Positions 28,003-38,202 are shown, counted from the first letter of the stretch. The stretch: 64,000 nt of DNA from Amycolatopsis albispora (GCF_003312875.1 NZ_CP015163.1:5022001-5086000), one strand, 5' to 3'. Made by a program: numbers and translations. Notes: generated from the sequence alone by a model not told the origin.

Positions 28003-29001
28003 TCAGCGCACGGTGCTGCGCAGCTCCTTCGGCAGCGAGAAGGTGATCTTCTCGTTGGCCGTGGTGACCTCGTCGACGTCGCCGTAACCGCGCTCGGCGA
28101 GCCAGTCCAGCAGGTTCATCACCAGGCTGTCGGGCACGGACGCGCCACTGGTCACGCCGACCGTGGTCACGCCGTCCAGCCAGGACTCGTCCACTTCGTG
28201 CGCGAAGTCGACCAGGTGCGCGTCCTTCGCCCCGGCCTTCAGCGCCACCTCGACCAGCCGCTTCGAGTTCGACGAGTTGGTCGAGCCGACCACGATCACC
28301 AGGTCGCACTCCGGCGCCAGCGCCTTCACCGCGACCTGCCGGTTCGTGGTGGCGTAACAGATGTCGTCGCTCGGCGGGTCGGCGATCTCGGGGAACCGCT
28401 CGCGCAGCTGGTCCACCCGCTCCATCGTCTCGTCCACGCTCAGCGTGGTCTGGGACAGCCAGATCACCTTCGACGGGTCGCGCACGGTCACCCTGTCCAC
28501 GTCCTCGGCGGTGTCCACCAGCTGGACGTGCTCGGGCGCCTCACCCGCGGTGCCCTCGACCTCTTCGTGCCCCTCGTGGCCGATGAGCAGGATGTCGTAG
28601 TCGCTCTTGGCGAACCGGTTGACCTCCTTGTGCACCTTGGTCACCAGCGGGCAGGTGGCGTCGATGGTGCGCAGGTTGCGCTCGGCGGCCTCGGCGTGCA
28701 CCGCGGGCGAAACGCCGTGTGCGGAGAAGACCACGAGCGCGCCTTCGGGCACCTCGTCCGTCTCGTCGACGAAGATGGCGCCGCGCTCGCGCAGCGTCTC
28801 GACCACGTGCCGGTTGTGCACGATCTCCTTGCGGACGTACACCGGCGGCCCGTGCAGCTCCAGCGCCTTCTCCACCGCGATCACCGCGCGGTCGACCCCG
28901 GCGCAGTAACCGCGCGGCTTCGCGAGCAGCACTCGCTTGCCCTCGCGCGGCTTGATCGGGGCGATTTCGGCGGGCTCGGTACCAGGAGTCGGTGAGCTCA
29001 T
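28003..29001 (-). CDS. ispH: 4-hydroxy-3-methylbut-2-enyl diphosphate reductase
   Basis: The last enzyme of the MEP isoprenoid pathway, reducing HMBPP to IPP and DMAPP with a [4Fe-4S] cluster. The three cluster ligands are Cys33 (GYCAGVDRA), Cys117 ([11 protein letters not shown]) and Cys215 ([11 protein letters not shown]). The substrate-binding [11 protein letters not shown] and the [11 protein letters not shown] loop are present. At 332 residues the length is normal. It lies beside the divergent Rv1109c-like gene and xseAB, as in mycobacteria. It supplies precursor for UppS at 52855. Confidence 0.97.
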   Translation of the reverse strand: MSSPTPGTEPAEIAPIKPREGKRVLLAKPRGYCAGVDRAVIAVEKALELHGPPVYVRKEIVHNRHVVETLRERGAIFVDETDEVPEGALVVFSAHGVSPAVHAEAAERNLRTIDATCPLVTKVHKEVNRFAKSDYDILLIGHEGHEEVEGTAGEAPEHVQLVDTAEDVDRVTVRDPSKVIWLSQTTLSVDETMERVDQLRERFPEIADPPSDDICYATTNRQVAVKALAPECDLVIVVGSTNSSNSKRLVEVALKAGAKDAHLVDFAHEVDESWLDGVTTVGVTSGASVPDSLVMNLLDWLAERGYGDVDEVTTANEKITFSLPKELRSTVR

Positions 29002-29128
29002 GCCACCAGGGTACGGGTAGCACCGTTGTGCCCGGGCTCACGCGTGGGTCGTTCCGCTGGGCCGTTGGAGTAGGCCGAACAACACACAGAGTTGGGCAGG
29101 ACGGGCTAGGTACGGCAGGCTGTACGGC

Positions 29129-29710
29129 ATGAAGCCACTCCCGCTCCCGCTGCGCGTCGCGGCGGGCCTCGCGGTGACGACCGTCGAGCGGGCTCGCGAA
29201 CTGCCCCGGCAGCTCACCGGCCTCCCGGTCACCGTCGCCAGCCAGGTACTCCAGTTCTCCATGCGCGTCCAGCAGCACGTCACCGAGCTGGCGATCAAGG
29301 GGGACGACGTGCTGTCCACCCTGCGCCCGGTCGAGGAGTCACCCAGCTGGGCGACCTTCGACGAGGACCTGCCGGACGAGCCGTCCCGCAACGGGCACCG
29401 CCAGGACACCGGCCGTGACACCAGTCGTGACCAGGCCGAAGACCAGGCCGAGGACCCGTGGGCCGCCGAAGAGCAGGCCATCGCCGAAGAAGAGGAAGCC
29501 GTCGAAGCGAAGGAGGCGGCCCCGGCCGGGGTCGCCGGGTACGACGAGCTGACGCTGCCGCAGCTGCGCGCGCGGCTGCGGAAGTTCTCCGCCGCGGAGG
29601 TCGAGGAACTGCTCGCCTACGAGCGCGACCACCAGAACCGGGCCTCGTTCACCGGCATGCTGGCCCGGCGCCTCGGCAACCTCCAGCAGCCCGGCGAAGG
29701 CGGCCGATGA
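29129..29710 (+). CDS. Rv1109c-like protein (annotated elsewhere as lipid-droplet-associated)
   Basis: A 193-residue protein. Residues 1-70 form an amphipathic region ([22 protein letters not shown]) rich in Leu/Val. The middle (85-130) is an acidic, Gln/Glu-rich low-complexity linker. The C-terminus ([20 protein letters not shown]) is a SAP/LEM-like helical motif ending in [20 protein letters not shown]. Orthologues lie between ispH and xseA in actinobacteria. The 4-base overlap with xseA (ATGA) suggests co-translation. Function is not established. Confidence 0.85.
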   Translation: MKPLPLPLRVAAGLAVTTVERARELPRQLTGLPVTVASQVLQFSMRVQQHVTELAIKGDDVLSTLRPVEESPSWATFDEDLPDEPSRNGHRQDTGRDTSRDQAEDQAEDPWAAEEQAIAEEEEAVEAKEAAPAGVAGYDELTLPQLRARLRKFSAAEVEELLAYERDHQNRASFTGMLARRLGNLQQPGEGGR

Positions 29711-30966
29711 GCGAAACCGCGGCTCGCGAGGTCTCGACCGCGGAGAACCCCTGGCCGGTGCGCACGGTGGCGCGCAAGATCGGCGACTGGATCCACCGCC
29801 TCGGCGCGGTCTGGGTGGAGGGCCAGGTCACCCAGATCTCCGCGCGGCCGGGCACCGGCACGGCCTTCCTCACGCTGCGTGACCCGGCTGCCGACGTGTC
29901 GATGTCGGTGACCTGCCCGATGAGCCTGCTCCGCTCGCTCGAACCGCCGCCACGCGAAGGCGCCAGCGTGCTGGTCAACGCGCGGCCCGCGTACTTCTTC
30001 GGCCGCGGCACGCTGAGCCTCCGGGCCAGCGAGATCCGGATGGTCGGCATCGGCGAGCTGCTGGCCAGGATCGAGCGCCTGCGCCGGCTGCTCGCGGCCG
30101 AAGGCCTGTTCGCCACCGAGCGCAAGCGGCGGCTGCCGTTCCTGCCGAAGGGCATCGGCCTGATCACCGGGCGCGCGTCGGCGGCCGAACGCGACGTGCT
30201 GGTCAACGCGCACGCCCGCTGGCCCGCCGCGCGGTTCCGCGTGATCAACACGGCCGTGCAGGGCGCGCTCGCGGTGCCGGAAATCCTCGATGCACTGTCC
30301 ATTTTGGAGCGTGACAAGAACGTCGAGGTGATCGTGATCGCGCGTGGCGGCGGCAGCGTGGAGGACCTGCTGCCGTTCTCGGACGAGGCGCTGTGCCGCG
30401 CGGTCTCGGCCGCGCGCAAGCCGGTGATCAGCGCGATCGGCCACGAGCCGGACACCCCGCTGCTCGACCACGTCGCCGACGTCCGCTGCTCCACGCCCAC
30501 CGACGCGGGCAAGCGCGTGGTGCCGGACGTGCGCGAGGAGAGCGAGCGCGTGCGGCAGATGCGCGACCGCGGCCGCCGCGCGCTGCACGGCTGGGTGGAC
30601 ACCCAGCGCCGCCTGCTCGACCAGCTCCGCAGCCGTCCCGCGCTGGCCGACCCGCTCGGCCCGATCGACCGGCGCGCCGACGAGGTCGAGGTCCAGCGCC
30701 AGCGCGGCCGCCGCGAGATCCTCTCCACGCTGACCAGGGAGCAGACCGCGCTGACCGCGGCGCGTGCCCGGTTGACCGCGCTCGGTCCGGCGGCGACCCT
30801 GGAACGTGGTTACGCGGTGGTGCAGTTTTCGGATGCGGAGGGCAACCTCGGAGTACTCCGATCGGTCTCTGAAGTGTCGGAGGGAACCGAGGTCCGGATC
30901 CGGGTCGGCGACGGCGCGGTGCGCGCGGTCGTGACCGCCGGCTCCGACCGCGCAGAGGAGGGGTGA
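29707..30966 (+). CDS. xseA: Exodeoxyribonuclease VII large subunit
   Basis: The large subunit of ExoVII, a metal-independent exonuclease of single-stranded DNA, 419 residues. The N-terminal OB fold begins at [20 protein letters not shown]. The catalytic core has [19 protein letters not shown] and [24 protein letters not shown] (quoted in part), with the conserved [16 protein letters not shown]. The C-terminal coiled coil binds XseB. ATG 29707 overlaps the preceding stop by 4 bases. A gene of unknown function (30970) separates it from xseB. Confidence 0.96.
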   Translation: MSETAAREVSTAENPWPVRTVARKIGDWIHRLGAVWVEGQVTQISARPGTGTAFLTLRDPAADVSMSVTCPMSLLRSLEPPPREGASVLVNARPAYFFGRGTLSLRASEIRMVGIGELLARIERLRRLLAAEGLFATERKRRLPFLPKGIGLITGRASAAERDVLVNAHARWPAARFRVINTAVQGALAVPEILDALSILERDKNVEVIVIARGGGSVEDLLPFSDEALCRAVSAARKPVISAIGHEPDTPLLDHVADVRCSTPTDAGKRVVPDVREESERVRQMRDRGRRALHGWVDTQRRLLDQLRSRPALADPLGPIDRRADEVEVQRQRGRREILSTLTREQTALTAARARLTALGPAATLERGYAVVQFSDAEGNLGVLRSVSEVSEGTEVRIRVGDGAVRAVVTAGSDRAEEG

Positions 30967-30969
30967 GCC

Positions 30970-31371
30970 GTGCTCGAACCACGGGGGAACCAGTTCCTGC
31001 CCCTGACCAGCGGTGCCGCCGCGAGGGCAGGGGCGGGCGTGGTGCTGCTCCGCGCCCAGGAAGCCGACATCGCCGCCGGTGCGTGCTGGACGGCGTTGAT
31101 CGCGGGCTGCGCGGACGCCGGCCGCTGGGGCCTGGCGCCGCGGCTGCGGCAGCTGTCCGAGGCGACTTCGGAGTACGTCGGCACCCGGTGGTGGTCGGTC
31201 GAGGGCGTGTCGCACCGCAACCGGGTGGCGGGTGCGCAGTGCCAGATCGAGGACGCGATCGCCGAGGGTGACGGCCAGGAGTTCGCGAAGGCGTTCAGCG
31301 ACTACGACAACGCGATGGCCAGCGCGGTAGTGTGCGGCGGACGTCATCGAGCGGAGAAGCAGGCACAGTGA
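30970..31371 (+). CDS. Hypothetical protein between xseA and xseB (133 aa)
   Basis: The frame starts at GTG 30970, three bases after the xseA stop, and its TGA overlaps the xseB GTG (GTGA), so it is embedded in a translationally coupled operon. The protein is alpha-helical looking, with motifs [20 protein letters not shown] and [20 protein letters not shown], and three to four Cys, no signal peptide and no TM. I do not recognise the family. The tight coupling argues that it is expressed and stoichiometric with ExoVII. Confidence 0.8.
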   Translation: MLEPRGNQFLPLTSGAAARAGAGVVLLRAQEADIAAGACWTALIAGCADAGRWGLAPRLRQLSEATSEYVGTRWWSVEGVSHRNRVAGAQCQIEDAIAEGDGQEFAKAFSDYDNAMASAVVCGGRHRAEKQAQ

Positions 31372-31589
31372 CCGAAGAACTCGGCTACGAGCAAGCACGC
31401 GACCAGCTGGTCGAAGTGGTGCGCGACCTGGAGGCAGGCGGGCTGTCCCTGGAGCAGTCGCTGGCGCTGTGGGAGAAGGGCGAGAAGCTCGCCAGGGTCT
31501 GCGAACGCCACCTCGACGGGGCACGCGAACGGGTGGAGGCCGCGCTGGCCTCGGTGGAGGACACCGCCGAAGAGGGCAACGCTGGGTGA
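31368..31589 (+). CDS. xseB: Exodeoxyribonuclease VII small subunit
   Basis: A 73-residue helical protein that binds the XseA coiled coil. The typical core [20 protein letters not shown] followed by [20 protein letters not shown] is intact. The GTG at 31368 overlaps the upstream stop by 4 bases and gives the family length; an in-frame ATG at 31332 lies inside the preceding gene. Confidence 0.95.
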   Translation: MTEELGYEQARDQLVEVVRDLEAGGLSLEQSLALWEKGEKLARVCERHLDGARERVEAALASVEDTAEEGNAG

Positions 31590-31671
31590 GGAACCCCATG
31601 CTCGCGGGTACCCGGAGTGCTGCCGGTATCTGAGAGGATGACCGGGCGACCTGGACGACCCTGGAGGCAAC

Positions 31672-32742
31672 ATGTCCAACCCCAGCCAGCCCGAAGCCAT
31701 CCGCCGCGGGGAGGCGCCCGATCGCAACCTGGCCATGGAACTGGTCCGGGTGACCGAAGCCGCCGCGATGGCGGCAGGCCGGTGGGTCGGCAAGGGCGAC
31801 AAGAACGGCGGCGACGGCGCGGCGGTGGACGCCATGCGCCAGCTGGTCGGCACGGTGTCCATGCGCGGGGTGGTGGTCATCGGCGAGGGCGAGAAGGACG
31901 AAGCCCCGATGCTCTACAACGGCGAAGAGGTGGGCAACGGCGACGGCCCGCACTGCGACGTCGCGGTGGACCCGATCGACGGCACCACGCTGATGGCCAA
32001 GGGCATGCCGAACGCGCTCGCGGTGCTCGCGGTCGCCGAGCGCGGCGCCATGTTCGACCCGTCCGCGGTGTTCTACATGGAGAAGCTGGCGGTCGGGCCG
32101 GAAGCCGCCGGGCTGGTCGACCTGTCCGCGCCGGTCGCGGAGAACATCCGTCGCGTGGCGCAGGCGAAGAACAGCGGCGTGTCCGACGTGACGGTGTGCA
32201 TCCTGGACCGCCCGCGCCACGAGCAGCTGGTCAAGGAGGTGCGCGAGGCGGGTGCCCGGATCCGGTTCATTTCGGACGGTGACGTGGCCGGCGCGATCGC
32301 CGTCGCGCGGCCGAACACCGGCGTGGACATGCTGCTCGGCATCGGCGGCACCCCGGAGGGCATCATCGCGGCGAGCGCGCTCAAGTGCATCGGCGGTGAG
32401 CTGCAGGGCAGGCTGTGGCCGAAGGACGACGAGGAGCGCGAGAAGGCCATCGGCGCCGGGCACGACCTGGACCGCGTGCTCTCCACCGACGACCTGGTGC
32501 GCGGCGACAACGTGTTCTTCTGCGCCACCGGCGTCACCGACGGCGACCTGCTGCGCGGGGTGCACTACCGGGCCGGTGGCGCGACCACGCAGTCGATCGT
32601 GATGCGGTCGAAGTCCGGCACGGTCCGGATGATCGACGGTTACCACCGGCTGACCAAGCTGCGATCGTATTCCTCGGTGAACTTCGACGGTCACCTCGAC
32701 GACGTGGACGACGAGCTCGACGTGGTGCCACCGCTGCCGTGA
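31672..32742 (+). CDS. glpX: Fructose-1,6-bisphosphatase class II
   Basis: A gluconeogenic phosphatase of 356 residues that makes fructose 6-phosphate; it is the main FBPase of many actinobacteria (Rv1099c). The lithium-sensitive phosphatase fold is seen in [20 protein letters not shown] (metal-binding Glu/Asp) and [13 protein letters not shown]. The sugar-binding [20 protein letters not shown] is present. GGAGG lies 6-7 bases before the ATG. It follows xseB by about 80 bases and overlaps the protease gene by 4 bases. Confidence 0.97.
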   Translation: MSNPSQPEAIRRGEAPDRNLAMELVRVTEAAAMAAGRWVGKGDKNGGDGAAVDAMRQLVGTVSMRGVVVIGEGEKDEAPMLYNGEEVGNGDGPHCDVAVDPIDGTTLMAKGMPNALAVLAVAERGAMFDPSAVFYMEKLAVGPEAAGLVDLSAPVAENIRRVAQAKNSGVSDVTVCILDRPRHEQLVKEVREAGARIRFISDGDVAGAIAVARPNTGVDMLLGIGGTPEGIIAASALKCIGGELQGRLWPKDDEEREKAIGAGHDLDRVLSTDDLVRGDNVFFCATGVTDGDLLRGVHYRAGGATTQSIVMRSKSGTVRMIDGYHRLTKLRSYSSVNFDGHLDDVDDELDVVPPLP

Positions 32743-33632
32743 TCAAGCGTCTCGCCGTCTGCCTGGCCGCACTGCTGCTCGCCGCCACCCCGGTTTCCGC
32801 CGTGGAGCCGTTCATCGTCGGCGGGGTGGCGGCCGATCAGGAGTACCCGTTCATCGTCTCGCTGCAGTCGAGCACCGGGAAGCACAACTGCGGTGCCTCG
32901 CTGGTCGCGCCGGACCAGGTGGTCACCGCCGCGCACTGCGTGCAGGGCCGCAACCCGGACATGATCAAGGTGCGCGTCGGCAGCAACGACCACACGCAGG
33001 GCGGCGAGGAGTTGCGGGTCACCGGGCTGGTGGTGCACCCGGAGTACAACCCGGACGGTGCGCGCGGTGACATCGCCATGGTGCGCCTGGAAAAGGCGGC
33101 GGCCGCCGAGCCGATCCCGCTGGGCGCGAGCGCCGCGCCGGGCACGTCGACGCGGCTGCTCGGGTGGGGGCAGACCTGCCCGAAGCAGGGCTGCGGCGAC
33201 AAGCCGACGATGCTGCAGCAGCTGGACACGTCGGTCGTGACGCCGGAGGAATGCGCCGGCGTGCCGTTCGACGGGGCGGTGGAGCTGTGCACGGACAATC
33301 CCGGGGACGCCGCGGGTTCGTGCTACGGGGATTCCGGCGGGCCGCAACTGGCCAAAGTGGACTCGAAGTGGGTGCTGGTCGGGGTGACCAGCAGGCCGGG
33401 CAACGATTCCGACACCTGCGGCACGGCGCCGTCGATCTACACCTCGACGATCGCGTACGCGGGCTGGATCGCGGAGCAGCTGGCGCCACCGGCTCCGGAA
33501 CCCACGCCTCCGCCGGAGCCTTCACCCGAACCTTCGCCGGAACCTTCTCCAGAGCCTTCCCCGGAACCGTCGCCCGAGCCATCGCCGGAACCCTCCCCGG
33601 AGCCGACGCCCTCCCCCACACCGACGCCGTAG
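32739..33632 (+). CDS. Secreted trypsin-like serine protease with Pro-Ser-Pro-Glu tail
   Basis: A 297-residue S1 protease. A signal peptide (about 1-21, [10 protein letters not shown]) is followed by the activation site near I26 (IVGG). The triad is H66 (TAAHC), D111 (GDIAMV) and S199 (GDSGGP). Six or more Cys give the usual disulfides. Residues about 245-297 are a [11 protein letters not shown] repeat, probably a rigid extended stalk in the envelope; no sorting motif or TM follows. GTG 32739 overlaps the glpX stop (GTGA), an unusual operon partner for an intracellular enzyme. Trypsin-like specificity fits Asp six residues before S199 ([17 protein letters not shown] region) but is inferred. 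Confidence 0.93.
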   Translation: MIKRLAVCLAALLLAATPVSAVEPFIVGGVAADQEYPFIVSLQSSTGKHNCGASLVAPDQVVTAAHCVQGRNPDMIKVRVGSNDHTQGGEELRVTGLVVHPEYNPDGARGDIAMVRLEKAAAAEPIPLGASAAPGTSTRLLGWGQTCPKQGCGDKPTMLQQLDTSVVTPEECAGVPFDGAVELCTDNPGDAAGSCYGDSGGPQLAKVDSKWVLVGVTSRPGNDSDTCGTAPSIYTSTIAYAGWIAEQLAPPAPEPTPPPEPSPEPSPEPSPEPSPEPSPEPSPEPSPEPTPSPTPTP

Positions 33633-33644
33633 CCCGGCGGGCGC

Positions 33645-34631
33645 CTACTCGGCGTTGCTCGAGTGGCCAGGGAACAGGTGCGCGTCCGGATCGAGCGCGA
33701 CGGCGATGTTGTTGACCGCCGTGGCCGCCTCCCCGAACCCGGTGGCGATCAGCTTCACCTTGCCCGGGTACGCCGCCACGTCACCGGCCGCGTAGACGCG
33801 CGGCTTCGCGGTGGCCATGGTGGAGTCGACGGAGATGGCGCGGTGGTCGATCTCCAGCCCCCAGTTCTCGATCGGCCCGAGGTCCGCGGTGAAGCCCAGC
33901 GCCGCGATCACCGACTGCGCGGGCAGCACCAGCTTCTCCCCGCCCTTCACCTCGACGGTGATCTCGCCGAGCGCGCCGTCGCCGTTGTCCCGCAGCTCGG
34001 TCACCTCGGCGTCGGTGATGATCCGCACGCCGAGTTCCCTGGCCTGCCGCACGATCGACTCCACCGCCCGGAACCGCGCGCGCCGGTGCACCAGCGTGAC
34101 GCTGCGCGCGATCGGGTGCAGCGCGAGCACCCAGTCGAACGCGGAGTCACCGCCGCCGACCACCACCACGTCCTGCCCCTCGTGCGCGCGCAGCGAAGGC
34201 ACGAAGTGGACCATGCCCCGCCCGAGCCAGCCGTCCCCGGCGGGCAGCGGCCGCGGCGTGAACTCGCCGATGCCCGCGGTGATCAGCACCGCGCCCGCCC
34301 GCAGCACGTCACCGCCGTCGAGGGTGACCTCCAGCCCGTCGTCCAGGTAGTCCAGGCCTTCGGCCTTGCGCCCCAGCAGGTACGTCGGCTTCCACTGCGC
34401 TGCCTGCTCGACCAGCGCGTTGACCAGGTCCCGGCCGCGCACCGCGGGGAACCCGGCCACGTCGTAGATCATCTTCTCCGGGTACATCGCGGTGACCTGG
34501 CCGCCCGCCTCGGGCAGCGAGTCGATCACGGCGGTGGACAACCCGCGGAAACCGGCGTAGTAGGCGGCGAACAGTCCGGTCGGCCCGGCACCGACGATCG
34601 CCAGGTCCACCCTCGAATCGGGCAAGCTCAT
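33645..34631 (-). CDS. Ferredoxin/flavodoxin-NADP+ reductase, TrxR-like type
   Basis: A 328-residue FAD enzyme. The N-terminal FAD motif is VGAGPTG (13-19), the NADPH motif is VVVGGGDSAFDW, and the second FAD region is VYAAGDVAAYPGKVKLI. The CxxC of thioredoxin reductases is absent: the equivalent region reads SLRAHEGQDV. With its length and the PEAGGQVTAMYPEK segment, this fits the dimeric FNR of Bacillus YumC/Chlorobium type that reduces ferredoxin or flavodoxin. It is divergent from fumC; the shared promoter contains an iron-box-like dyad. Confidence 0.9.
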   Translation of the reverse strand: MSLPDSRVDLAIVGAGPTGLFAAYYAGFRGLSTAVIDSLPEAGGQVTAMYPEKMIYDVAGFPAVRGRDLVNALVEQAAQWKPTYLLGRKAEGLDYLDDGLEVTLDGGDVLRAGAVLITAGIGEFTPRPLPAGDGWLGRGMVHFVPSLRAHEGQDVVVVGGGDSAFDWVLALHPIARSVTLVHRRARFRAVESIVRQARELGVRIITDAEVTELRDNGDGALGEITVEVKGGEKLVLPAQSVIAALGFTADLGPIENWGLEIDHRAISVDSTMATAKPRVYAAGDVAAYPGKVKLIATGFGEAATAVNNIAVALDPDAHLFPGHSSNAE

Positions 34632-34705
34632 CCTGAAGTATCCCTCCGCCGTGCGGTGGTGGTGTGGCAGCAGTCACAGCCCAGCCTAGTGCGAAACACC
34701 ACTGC

Positions 34706-34724
34706 GCAGGCTTGCCTTACCTGG
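34706..34724. promoter_or_regulatory. Iron-box-like dyad between ferredoxin reductase and fumC
   Basis: Read on the minus strand, CCAGGTAAGGCAAGCCTGC agrees with the iron-box consensus at 12 of 19 positions, keeping AGGT, AGGC and CCT at the core, and is itself a dyad. It lies 15 bases before the fumC ATG and 75 bases before the reductase ATG. Both genes would be sensible iron-responsive targets (iron-free fumarase, ferredoxin partner). Confidence 0.35.
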
Positions 34725-34738
34725 GCCAGACTGGGGGC

Positions 34739-36136
34739 ATGCCTGAACAGGAATTCCGGATCGAACACGACACGATGGGCGAAGTGAAGGTGCCCGTCGA
34801 CGCGCTGTACCGCGCCCAGACGCAACGCGCCGTGGAGAACTTCCCGATCTCCGGCCGCGGCCTGGAACGCGCCCAGATCCGCGCGCTCGGCCTGCTCAAG
34901 GCCGCGACCGCGCGGGTGAACGCCAAGCTCGGTGTGCTCGACGAGGACCTGGCGAACGCGATCGCCGCGGCCGCCGACGAGGTCGCCGAAGGCAAGCACG
35001 ACGCGCACTTCCCGATCGACGTGTTCCAGACCGGTTCCGGCACCTCTTCGAACATGAACGCCAACGAGGTGATCGCGACGCTGGCCACCCGCGCCCTCGG
35101 CCGCGACGTGCACCCGAACGACCACGTCAACGCCTCGCAGTCGTCCAACGACACCTTTCCCACCACCATTCACGTCGCCGCGACGGAAGCAGTGCTCTCG
35201 GATGTGATCCCTGCTCTCGAACACCTCGCGTCGACCATCGAAACCAAGGCCGCGGAGTGGGCGGACGTGGTCAAGTCCGGCCGCACGCACCTGATGGACG
35301 CCGTGCCGATCACGCTCGGCCAGGAGGCCGGGGCCTGGGCCGCGCAGGTGCGGTTCGGCATCGAGCGGCTGCGCTCCGGCCTCGACCGCCTCGGCGAGTT
35401 GCCGATCGGCGGCACCGCGGTCGGCTCCGGCCTCAACGCGCCCGACGGCTTCGGCGCCGCGGTCGCCGCCGAACTGGCCACCGTGACCGGCCTGCCGCTG
35501 ACCGAGGCGCGCGACCACTTCGAGGCGCAGGCCACCCAGGACGGCGTGGTGGAGACCTCCGGCCACCTGCGCACGGTCGCCGTCTCGCTGAACAAGATCG
35601 CGAACGACCTGCGGTGGCTGGGTTCCGGCCCGCGCACCGGCCTCGCCGAGCTGGCGCTGCCGGACCTGCAGCCCGGCTCGTCGATCATGCCCGGCAAGGT
35701 CAACCCGGTCATTCCCGAGGCGACGCTGCAGGTGGTCGCGCAGGTGATCGGCAACGACGCGGCGGTCGCCTTCGCCGGCGCGCAGGGCAACTTCCAGCTC
35801 AACGTGAACCTGCCGGTGATCGCCCGCAACGTGCTGGAGTCCGCGCGCCTGCTCGCCGCGGTCTCGCGGCTGCTGGCGGACAAGGTTTTCGCCGGGATCA
35901 CGGTGAACACCGACCGCGCGCGCGAGTACGCCGAGGGCTCGCCGTCGATCGTGACGCCGCTGAACAAGTACATCGGCTACGAAGAGGCGGCGGCCGTGGC
36001 GAAGCAGGCGCTCAAGGAGCTGAAGACGATCCGCGAGGTGGTCATCGAACGCGGGCACGTGGCCGACGGCAAGCTGACCGAGGCCCAACTGGACGAAGCG
36101 CTCGACGTGCTCCGGATGGCGCGCGGCGGCAAGTAG
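34739..36136 (+). CDS. fumC: Fumarase class II (iron-independent)
   Basis: A TCA-cycle fumarate hydratase, 465 residues, homotetrameric and cofactor-free. The family signature [11 protein letters not shown] lies near residue 319. The substrate and catalytic regions [25 protein letters not shown] and [10 protein letters not shown] with the catalytic His are intact. GGGGG precedes the ATG at 34739. It is divergent from the ferredoxin reductase and is followed tail to tail by a TetR gene starting one base after its stop. Confidence 0.97.
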   Translation: MPEQEFRIEHDTMGEVKVPVDALYRAQTQRAVENFPISGRGLERAQIRALGLLKAATARVNAKLGVLDEDLANAIAAAADEVAEGKHDAHFPIDVFQTGSGTSSNMNANEVIATLATRALGRDVHPNDHVNASQSSNDTFPTTIHVAATEAVLSDVIPALEHLASTIETKAAEWADVVKSGRTHLMDAVPITLGQEAGAWAAQVRFGIERLRSGLDRLGELPIGGTAVGSGLNAPDGFGAAVAAELATVTGLPLTEARDHFEAQATQDGVVETSGHLRTVAVSLNKIANDLRWLGSGPRTGLAELALPDLQPGSSIMPGKVNPVIPEATLQVVAQVIGNDAAVAFAGAQGNFQLNVNLPVIARNVLESARLLAAVSRLLADKVFAGITVNTDRAREYAEGSPSIVTPLNKYIGYEEAAAVAKQALKELKTIREVVIERGHVADGKLTEAQLDEALDVLRMARGGK

Positions 36137-36721
36137 TCAGGCGAGTTCGCGCAACGCGGCGGTGAGCGGACCGGCCAGCCGGTCCGCGAACCCCGCCGGC
36201 GCCGGTTCGCGCAGCATGTGCAGCCACGCGAACACGGTGCCGAGCAGGATGGCGTGCACGGCGGCCGGGTCCGGCCTGGCCGCCAGCTCGCCGCGGGCCA
36301 CCGCGCGGTCGAGCATCCGCACCAGGTAGTCCCGCTGGCGCCCGACGAACTGGGCGCCGAAGCGCTCGGCGAGTTCGGCGTCGGCCCGCACGTCGGCGAG
36401 CAGGCCGGGCAGCGCGCTGGCCGCCGCCGGACCGTCCAATGAGGACTGGATGACGGCGAGCACACCGGCCACGTCCCCGCGCAGCGAACCGGTTTCCGGT
36501 GGCGGCGGCAGGCTTTCGTCGTGCACCACCGCGGCGAAGACCAGCTCCGCCTTCGACCGCCAGCGCCGGTAGACCGCCGCCTTCCCCACCCCGGCGCGTG
36601 CCGCGATCATGTCCACTGTGGACTTCTGATAGCCGGACTCGGCGAGCAGCTCGTGCACGGCGGCGCGCAGCGCGTCGTCGATCCCGGTGGTGCGCGGCCT
36701 GCCGCGGCGGGGTGAGGTCAT
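36137..36721 (-). CDS. TetR-family transcriptional repressor
   Basis: A 194-residue repressor with the N-terminal HTH (YQKSTVDMIAARAGVGKAAVYRRW) and a divergent effector domain. The basic leader MTSPRRGRPRTT precedes the HTH. A perfect 15-bp palindrome (36735-36749) sits just upstream of its ATG, between it and the divergent SRPBCC gene, so it probably controls itself and that gene. The ligand is unknown. Confidence 0.92.
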   Translation of the reverse strand: MTSPRRGRPRTTGIDDALRAAVHELLAESGYQKSTVDMIAARAGVGKAAVYRRWRSKAELVFAAVVHDESLPPPPETGSLRGDVAGVLAVIQSSLDGPAAASALPGLLADVRADAELAERFGAQFVGRQRDYLVRMLDRAVARGELAARPDPAAVHAILLGTVFAWLHMLREPAPAGFADRLAGPLTAALRELA

Positions 36722-36734
36722 GGCCACAGTTTAC

Positions 36735-36749
36735 GGAACTGACAGTTCC
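36735..36749. promoter_or_regulatory. TetR-type operator (perfect 15-bp palindrome)
   Basis: GGAACTG-A-CAGTTCC is a perfect dyad centred on 36742, in the 43-base gap between the TetR ATG and the SRPBCC ATG, overlapping both promoters. Form and position are those of a TetR autoregulatory operator. Confidence 0.8.
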
Positions 36750-36764
36750 ATATATCTTCGGGGC

Positions 36765-37202
36765 ATGACCTGGACACGTAGTTCCACCCAGCTGCTCGAA
36801 GTCGGCCGCGAGCTGGTCTGGCCGGCGTTGGCCGATCTGCCGGGCTGGTCGCGCTGGGATCCCGACCTGGTCGAGGTGACCAGGCACGGCGAGGGTGGCG
36901 ACCTGGTGCCGCCGGGCCGGTTCTGGGGCGCGGTGCACCGGAAGGCGGCGGGGCCGTACAAGCTGGTCGCCTTCGAGGAAGGACGGCGGATCGAGCTGCA
37001 CCAGCCGATCCCGCTGGGCATGATGCGGCTGGAGTACCGGCTGGCCGACGCGCCGGGCGGGCGCACCGAGTACACGCAGCACGTTTCGCTGTCCGGGCCG
37101 ATGGCGAGGGTGATGGTGTGGGTGGTCGGCGCGAACGTGGTGCGTCACTTCCCGGAGAAGTGCGCCGCGCTGGAACGGCTCGCCTCACCCGCGACGGCGT
37201 AA
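36765..37202 (+). CDS. SRPBCC (START/Bet v1-like) protein
   Basis: A 145-residue protein of the polyketide-cyclase/START helix-grip fold. The N-terminal SSTQLLEVGRELVWPALADL and WSRWDPDLVEV are typical, with an amphipathic C-terminal helix (HFPEKCAALERLA). Members bind hydrophobic ligands. ATG 36765 is chosen; upstream frames run through the operator. It is probably repressed by the adjacent TetR, and may be the sensor or sequestering protein for the same ligand. The end overlaps the convergent EamA gene by 18 bases. Confidence 0.85.
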   Translation: MTWTRSSTQLLEVGRELVWPALADLPGWSRWDPDLVEVTRHGEGGDLVPPGRFWGAVHRKAAGPYKLVAFEEGRRIELHQPIPLGMMRLEYRLADAPGGRTEYTQHVSLSGPMARVMVWVVGANVVRHFPEKCAALERLASPATA

Positions 37203-38057
37203 CCCGACCAGCACGCCGAGCGCGACCAGGCCGACGCCCGCCAGGTCGACCAGCTCGAGCCGCTGCGCGCCGAGCAGCACCGCGACGAGCAGGCCGGACA
37301 CCGGCATCACGCCGATCAGCACCCCGGCACGGTCGGCGCCGAGTACCGATACGGCGAAGTACCAGAAGCCGAACGCCACCGCGGTGACCACCACGGCGAG
37401 TATCAGCAAAGCGGTGAGCTGGCGGGCATCCGGTCGCACCCAATCCTCCACAAAGGACGATAGAACGGCGCTGCCGGCGGCCGCCGCCACGCAACTCCAG
37501 GCAGAGGTCGCGAGCGGCCCGAGCCGCTCGACCAGGCCCACTGCGAAGAGCGTGAAACACGCCTCGCAAAGCATCGCGAGCACGGCCAGCGCCAGCCCGG
37601 TGCCGGTGGCCGCGCCGCCACCGGTGAGCACCACAACACCGCCGACGGCCAGCGCCGCACCCAAAACCGGCGCGGCCGACGGTTGCCTGCGGGCGAGCAG
37701 CGGCCCCGCGACGGCGAGCACCAGCGGGCTGCCGCCGAGCACCGCGGCGACGAGGCCGGGTTCGGCGTGGCGCTGGGCGTAGAGCAGGCAGGCCTGGAAG
37801 CCGACCATGCCGGTGGCGGCCAGTGCGAGCAGGGCGGGCAGGTCCGTCCACTTCGGAATCGGCAGCGGACGGCGGCGGAGGCCGAACCAGGCGAGGAGGA
37901 GCAGACCGGCGAGGCCGTAGCGGAGGGCCTGGCCGAGCAGGAGGGGGTAGGCGTCGAGCAGCCCGGTGACCGGCACCGACCCGCCGACGATGGCCGCGGT
38001 GGCCACACCCGCGGTAATCCCGAGCCGGTCGCGGTTCGGGGCGAGGGTTGCAGTCAT
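37185..38057 (-). CDS. EamA/DMT-family transporter
   Basis: A 290-residue drug/metabolite exporter with ten hydrophobic segments in two EamA repeats. The repeat signatures include GQALRYGLAGLLLLAWF in the first and VSVLGADRAGVLIGVMPVSG in the second. The substrate is unknown. I chose ATG 38057; an upstream GTG/ATG at 38087 adds ten residues. A cluster of GAGAGCRSTGCTCTC-type palindromes lies 145-220 bases upstream, suggesting control by an unlinked regulator. Confidence 0.9.
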   Translation of the reverse strand: MTATLAPNRDRLGITAGVATAAIVGGSVPVTGLLDAYPLLLGQALRYGLAGLLLLAWFGLRRRPLPIPKWTDLPALLALAATGMVGFQACLLYAQRHAEPGLVAAVLGGSPLVLAVAGPLLARRQPSAAPVLGAALAVGGVVVLTGGGAATGTGLALAVLAMLCEACFTLFAVGLVERLGPLATSAWSCVAAAAGSAVLSSFVEDWVRPDARQLTALLILAVVVTAVAFGFWYFAVSVLGADRAGVLIGVMPVSGLLVAVLLGAQRLELVDLAGVGLVALGVLVGLRRRG

Positions 38058-38202
38058 GGCGCTGAGCTTGGCGAGGAATCGGCCCATTCAAAAGGACCAC
38101 CTGACCCCTGCCAACCTGGTCCACCCGACAACCATCGTGCCCACCTTCGCCGCCCCGCCCGACAACGCTAGCCAGGCGACTGGGGAAGGCTGCGCGTGCC
38201 AT

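Noticed and set aside
29617..32694. A 1025-residue minus-strand frame
   Set aside because: It runs antisense through xseA, xseB and glpX, all with intact catalytic motifs, so it is a shadow.
36609..36623. GTCCACTGTGGAC palindromes seen here and at 9226
   Set aside because: They fall inside conserved coding codons and are explained by amino-acid sequence and codon choice.
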